Shown: in pieces, positions 58,421 through 64,000 of the stretch | How positions within the stretch are numbered: the first letter of the stretch is position 1 | Layout of the letters: every line of letters begins with the position of its first letter | Origin: Leucaena leucocephala | Lineage: Eukaryota > Streptophyta > Magnoliopsida > Fabales > Fabaceae | Assembly: GCA_037074615.1 (NCBI GenBank) | Contig: CM073545.1 | Span: 16,758,001 to 16,822,000, forward strand | Direction: 5' to 3' | DNA length: 64,000 nucleotides | Program-made: the position numbers and the translations under genes | Notes under the pieces: generated by a model | Told to the model about the DNA's origin: nothing | Database searches by the model: none | The model's input: only the letters and a program-made list of their open reading frames with translations

Positions 58421-61400
58421 ATGCTCGCGGTGTCACCTTTGAGGGGAACCAAAGATGAAATTAAAAGCTTCCAAGGAGAGATGGTGGGAGGTTTCTCATC
58501 AATCATCGCCGGTGAAGATGACGACGGGTTTGGAGAATTTTGCGATGGGAATTTATTGGAAAGCATCAATTTTGACGATCTTTTTGTCGGCGTCAACGTC
58601 GACGACGCTGGAGAGGAGTCGTTCGAGAACATGAACTCCGAAATCCTGTCCGAGTTCTCCATGGAGTCGTCGGAGAACATGAACTCGTCGACCTCGCTTT
58701 CAGTGGAAAATAATGATAATAGATCAGCTGATCAACACCAGACCAGTATTATTACAACTGGGAAGGAGGAGGAGGAAGAGGAAGAAGATTGTAACGATAA
58801 AGTTTCTTCAGCTTGGGATTCAAATTCTGGGTCAAGTCGAGCAGAAGAAGAGACAGTGAACAAAAGAGATGAAGCTGCAACGACGACGAAGACGAAGAAG
58901 TTGAAGCCATGGACGAAGGAAGAAGGTGAGCAAAAGGGAAGAAAATCATCAGGCCAATCCAACAATTCACAGGGGAAGAGAAAGGTGAAGGTAACTAATA
59001 TTAACTACCTCACACAAACGAGTAATTTTTGTTTATTACCACACGTTGAAATCTAAAAGAGGTCCAGAAAAGGAATAATAATTAGGGAGGTAGCAGAAAT
59101 TCTGGTGTTAGAATGAGGTTGTCGTCCATGTGCAGCAAAGCTAGTCCTTAAGGATCAGTCTCTATCTCAATTATGGGTCTTCTCTCTTCAGTCACAAGTG
59201 GTGTCAGCTCACGGGTATACCATAAGACATTAAGTTGAAACGTAAGAAGTGGGAAAGGGTAATTATATTATAAGCTACAGATGGAGAGAGAGAGAGAGAG
59301 AGTGCAACATTAATGAAACAAATATACATGATATTTTTTTATGGGATAGGCCTGATGATGATGATGATGTTTTATTAGCGTTGTCGGGTGTCGTTGCAGG
59401 TGGATTGGACCCCAGAATTACACAGACGATTCGTGCAGGCAGTGGAGCAGCTTGGAGTGGACAAAGCAGTTCCTTCCAAAATCTTAGAGATTATGGGAAT
59501 TGCTTGTCTAACTCGCCACAACATCGCCAGCCACCTCCAAGTACTATACTTAAATCTTATATATGTGCTAAATAATAATAATATATATATCATATGCATG
59601 CAACTAATGGAGAGAAACTGCTAGATTTATCTGGCGTATAATACAAGAGTTTAATTTGGAATGAATGAATGTACAGAAATATCGATCGCATAGGAAGCAT
59701 TTGCTGGCGCGTGAGGCAGAAGCTGCGAGGTGGAATAATAAGAGGAGAGAGGTAAGGCCATGGGCGGCGCCACCCACCGTGGGTTTCCCTCATATGCCTC
59801 CTCTTTCGACGTCGACGCCCACGATGCCCCAATATTTTAGACCCTTACATGTATGGGGCCACCCCACCATGGACCACTACTCCTTCATGCCCCGCTGGCC
59901 TAAACAACATCATCATCTTCCACATCCGGCGGCGGCGGCCTGGCCATACCCAACCGCTCCGCCACCTCCAGACCCTTCATTCTGGCACCCTCACCACCAG
60001 CAGGTTATATATAAGTTGATTATACCTGACCTACTCCTTCCATTTCTTAAGATAGGAGTTTGTTAATTTTTTTAATTATATTAAAAAAATTAAATAAATC
60101 AATTAATTATAACTAATATAAGAGTTAATTGATTAATTTGAGTAGATTAACAAGTATATAATATAAATTCGTATTGAATGTTAGATTTTATCATAATTAA
60201 CTGATTTTTTTTAATCTAATAAAAAAATTAATTAACTATTATATTATTAACTAAAAGGTAATGTTTCTAATGCAGGCCGATCTGAAAGTACTAACCCCGG
60301 GAATAGGAACATATTGTTTCCCACCACCGCCAACAACAGTACCTCTGACTACGTCGGTAAATAATTTTTTTTCCATAGATTCCTTGCTGTTTTGGAGCCA
60401 CTCAAGTTGTCTTCTTCTTGAGAAATTGGACATTCTTGTAGACAACATTACCATGTAAAATGTTGTCATATTTACTCGGACAACAAAACTAGTACGTCTG
60501 AGTTTCTTTCACAATAGGGGAAATGAATTGAATAATGTTAATATTTATGGTTCATGCACGCAGGGATTTGGATCTCCACCTGTCCCTGGCATCCCACCAC
60601 CTCACGGCATGTTCACGGCAGACCCCGACATCGGATCTCCCACCGGACAACCTGCCCTACCTTGGCCCAGCTTTGACTTCCACCCGGTAACTTCTCTTCT
60701 TGATCTCCCATCTTCTCTACCCTATAGGCCATGTGCCCTTCTTCTCACGGCCGCAAAAATAAAAACTTCTCATTATTTCTATTTTCTTTTCTACTGGCTG
60801 GTAATTAAACTTTTTCTTTGTCATCTTTACTTCGATATGCGTAGGGAATGAAATTCAGAAAAAAAAGTAAGTAAATTAAAATCGGTAAAGTAATATTCAA
60901 TATCATAATCTTATTTTTTAAATATATTTAGTATCTTAATTTTATTTATAAAATAATTTAGCCCTTAACATTTTTAATTTGGATCAATTTTTACCTCTAG
61001 TTAACTGAACTCAAATCTCTGTTAAAAATTAAAACAGTGGACACATGAGCAAAAAAAAAAAATTCTAAATTCCATGTCAACACCATCTTCTTCATCCTTC
61101 ACTTCACGGACAAATGCTGGCACCACCGCCGACTTCGCCTCCTTACTCCGATCTCCAATTTCTTCCACACAAGTGCCAAAAGCTCAAATATGATAGCCAC
61201 CGAGGTGTTGCTAAGTGATTCCTTCTCTTGCTCCATTATGAAATCGGGAAGCTAAATCATCGACTTCAGCTCATCATTGGCCCAACGTGACTTCCTCTTC
61301 TTCGTTTTGGTGCCCTAATTCCCAATTTTTTCCTTTGAATGAGACTGTTGCTGTGGGAAGTGAATGGGATTTAGAAGATTGTGAGAGGTGGTGGAGCAAG

Positions 61401-62533
61401 AGAGAGAGGGCCAAGCATTTGTCGATGAATGATGAATGAAGAAGATGATGTTGACGTGGAAGTTAGGAAAAAAAATCCTGGGTCGATTGCTTTAAGAGAC
61501 GTTTGGAGATCAGTTAACTATGGGTGAAATTGATTAAAATTAAAAACATCGGGAGTAAAACTATATCATAAATGATATTAAAATACAAATACATTTAATA
61601 AATAAAATCAAAATATTAAGTATTATTTTATCTAAAATCTAATGCAGGACAAAATATACGTTCCATAAATTAGTGTTAGGTGAACTATCTTGACATATAT
61701 AGTACACATGTTGTTAATAACTCTGTAATCTAGTCACATATAATTTTTTTTTGGACGTAGGAGAGAGAGATAATATGAAAAAAGAGAGGGAATAGAGTAA
61801 AGAAAATAATAGAACTTTAATTTCACGCGTATATAAATATACTCGTTTATGGTTTCCTTGGAATATATAGCTATAAATTAAACGTCTGTAACATTTTTTT
61901 TAAATTAGGTTAAATTGCTTATATCTATTAATTATATCAAGTTTATAGGTGAATTTATAGGGGTACCAATAACAAAATAACAAGTATCAACATAAAAAAT
62001 AAATTTACAAATTTCAATTTTAACAATTAATAATAATAAATTAACAAATATTCACATAAAAATGTATGAATCTTAATTTATATTATGAGAGATGATATAA
62101 AAATTTATAAGTATTTATATCTAAATTTACAAGTAGATATATATAATATTTTAATAACTAATAATAGTAAAATAATACGTGTAATTAAAAAATTTAACTT
62201 AATAGATATAAGTAATTTTATATAAATTCTGTCCTTTTTTTTTACGATACCTTAAGGAATTAACTTAATATAGACGCATGCATCGCATTATATATGAAAA
62301 TATTTAAGAGTATACAGTATTAATTAATTGATTGGTTGATTAATTAGGTTAATTATTGATGATTTGACTAACGTTGTTGACAGTCGAAGGAAAGCATCGA
62401 TGTGGCTCTTGGAGATGTTTTATCAAAACCAGGGCTGCCACTTCCTCTGGGTCTTAAAGCCCCGGCGCTTGATAGTGTGTTGAGTGAATTACAGAGACAA
62501 GGAATCCCGAAGATTCCTCCCTCTTGTGCTTGA
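58421..62533 (+). CDS. GLK2: GOLDEN2-LIKE (GLK) GARP transcription factor
   Basis: Exons are 58421-58990, 59400-59540, 59677-60003, 60276-60356, 60564-60686 and 62384-62533 (463 residues), all in phase 0 with GT-AG ends. The N-terminal third is acidic (runs of Asp/Glu, EEEEEEED). The GARP/Myb DNA-binding domain lies at about residues 190-245 (WTPELHRRFVQAVEQLGVDK, LTRHNIASHLQKYRSHRKH), followed by the GLK-specific AREAEA stretch. A Pro/His-rich region has FRPLHVWGHPTMD, then PPVPGIPPP. The C-terminal GCT box starts SKESIDVALGDVLSKPGLPL. GLKs are nuclear activators of chloroplast-development and photosynthesis genes. ATG 58421 opens the conserved MLAVSPLR start. The gene is intact. Arabidopsis has GLK1 and GLK2; the symbol here is only by best neighbourhood and could equally be GLK1. 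Confidence 0.93.
58991..59399 (+). other. GLK intron 1
   Basis: A 409-bp intron with a GA run (59285-59302) and a GATGAT run just before the acceptor. Nothing else is seen. Confidence 0.6.
60687..62383 (+). other. GLK intron 5
   Basis: A 1.7 kb intron enlarged by a long-inverted-repeat element (60888-61640). The remainder is AT-rich without coding signal. Confidence 0.6.
60888..61640. mobile_element. Long-inverted-repeat transposon-like element inside GLK intron 5
   Basis: Arms at about 60890-61120 and 61425-61635 are imperfect inverted repeats of roughly 210 bp. Both carry TAGTTAACTGA, TTTTTAATTT, GTCAACA(C/T)CATCTTCTTCA and GACAAATGCT in mirrored order. The 300-bp centre is less AT-rich than the surrounding DNA. 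No transposase is seen. Long arms are typical of Mutator-like non-autonomous elements, but class and target duplication are not established. Confidence 0.7.
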
Positions 62534-64000
62534 CCACCAAAAACCCTAATTCGACGAATTCTCATTCTTTTAATTACATGCTTGCTCATATGTAACATCT
62601 CTTATATATATAACGCATATATATATATATATCTATGCGTTATAATTACGAACCATGCCTCATTTTTCATCGGTATCTTTTTTCCCAGAATAAGTGGGGG
62701 AAAAGTGTACGAGTGTTGTTGAAAAGTAAATAAATGATGTACTAGCTAGCTAGCTATACTTCATGTATGAGACTAATATAAGGTGACCGCCAATTCTCAG
62801 TAAATTAAAGTCTTGTAGTAAATTTTTCTTTTTACCTAATCTGCTTTCACGACACTTCAAGAGTACTATGTTCTCGTAAATGCCGACATTCTTGTCTTTT
62901 CTTTTTTCCTAATTATTAAACCGGCCACATTTAAGAACCACATCATTCGTTGATTAACCCGAGTCAAGTCTAATTAAGGCCATTAAAAACACAAAGCTCT
63001 CTTAAGAAGTTTTTAACGCAACTACGCGCGCGTGTGGTTTGAACTGGGGATTATTGGTTAAATTTTAAGTATATCACGACTCCTAATTTATTTACAATTG
63101 CTACATATTTATTTTGATTATTATTTCTTTATAATAATCATTGAAAAATGGGTCATGTTTAAATAATATTGGGTCCATAATTCATATATCCGCCATAGAA
63201 AACATGACGTTAAGAAAATAAAAATAAAATATGGGCATCAATGGATGCTATAAATAACTCATAATGCTGTATATAGCTTAGTAGAAAAAGGAAAAAAAAG
63301 CACTCTATCAAGTCCATTGGAAGCTAACTCAGGCTTTAAATATATGGTTACGTTGTACTAATTTGGAGCTAATTCGATCGTAAGCTAGAATATCAATATA
63401 TTAGTCAAAATAATTAAAAAATATCCATTGCTATAAGAGAGTTATTTTGCGAGCGAGCTAGTTAATGCCCATGAAATGACGCTGGGACCAAAATATTACC
63501 TACCAGTTTACTAATATTGATTGTAAGATATTATTTTCTTCATCAATCAAACTATAACTTAACGCTCTAATGAATGCTTTATGGCTGTCCTAATAATTAA
63601 GAATAATATGTTACGAAGTTTTATATGTATATGTATATATATATATATATTTAATTTCATTAGTTTTGCCTTGTTCATTCCCACATGAACCAAAGGTTCA
63701 ATTACAGAAGAATCGATCTGTAGTGGAAAATTAGTGAATGTGGATTGATTGGACAAGCAAAAATGTGACCGACCCAAGGCCTTATTTTTTACATCTTTAG
63801 AAGATCAAGACGAAAATCTATCATGTTCAGCCAGTTGCATCGTCAACAAACAAAATGACGAGATAAACATGAAATATAAAATTATATTTAACTTAACCCC
63901 TTATTTTCTAGTAAAGCAGATAAGCTACTCATCCGATCTTTAATGTGTGATTTAATTAAGGAGTTAATTATGATTCTAAATAATAAGATTTATTCCCTAT
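62534..64000. other. GLK 3' flank and intergenic sequence
   Basis: AT-rich DNA with TA runs (62618-62632, 63634-63650) and a CTAGCTAGCTAG run at 62742-62753. No gene is recognisable up to the right edge. Confidence 0.45.

Noticed and set aside
1..64000. Autonomous retrotransposons, viral insertions, CRISPR arrays or operons
   Set aside because: I found no reverse transcriptase, integrase, transposase or coat-like motifs, no regular spacer arrays and no prokaryotic gene spacing on either strand.

Overview
This window is nuclear DNA of a flowering plant, almost certainly a core eudicot. Genes are split by GT-AG introns, the intergenic DNA is strongly AT-rich, tRNA-derived SINEs and MITE-like elements are common, and every recognisable protein belongs to a land-plant family. 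I cannot name the species from sequence alone. There are no operons, rRNA genes, CRISPR arrays or autonomous transposon proteins.

Layout, left to right: (1) 30-2375 (-), the first three coding exons of an unrecognised conserved-looking gene that runs off the left edge, with an intact SINE in its 1.6 kb intron. (2) 2376-11247, AT-rich intergenic DNA with SINEs and MITEs. (3) 11248-13394 (+), an INDETERMINATE-domain C2H2 zinc-finger factor of the NUTCRACKER/IDD8 type with a GC-AG first intron. (4) 16378-16729 (+), the last exon only of a METTL21-like methyltransferase, probably a relic. (5) 18338-20119 (-), an SND2/SND3-type NAC factor with an apparent 1-nt deletion. (6) 24004-27077 (-), an HSL1-like LRR receptor kinase broken by two frame changes and a stop. 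(7) 34467-43881 (+), an 18-exon RINGLET-type homeobox-DDT chromatin protein with a frame change in exon 4. (8) 45226-46980 (-), an intact class II DnaJ/HSP40 with a heat-shock element upstream. (9) 48495-48908 (-), a TAXIMIN-like small secreted peptide with a 1-nt deletion. (10) 58421-62533 (+), an intact six-exon GOLDEN2-LIKE factor.

Two observations stand out. First, the gene order joins neighbours that, from my memory of Arabidopsis locus numbers, sit in separate segments: NUC-methyltransferase-RLT2-GLK2 (At5g44160-44190), DnaJ-TAX2-GLK1 (At2g20560-20570), RLT1-HSL1-SND3 (At1g28420-28470) and HAESA-SND2 (At4g28490-28500). The window therefore looks like a little-fractionated ancestral block. 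Second, four neighbouring, otherwise well-preserved genes each carry at least one small frame-breaking indel, which is either assembly error or a cluster of real losses.

Functionally the genes are a conserved neighbourhood of regulators rather than a pathway: root and shoot transcription factors (IDD, NAC, GLK), an ISWI-partner chromatin protein (RLT), a peptide receptor (HSL1), a peptide ligand (TAXIMIN) and a chaperone (DnaJ).
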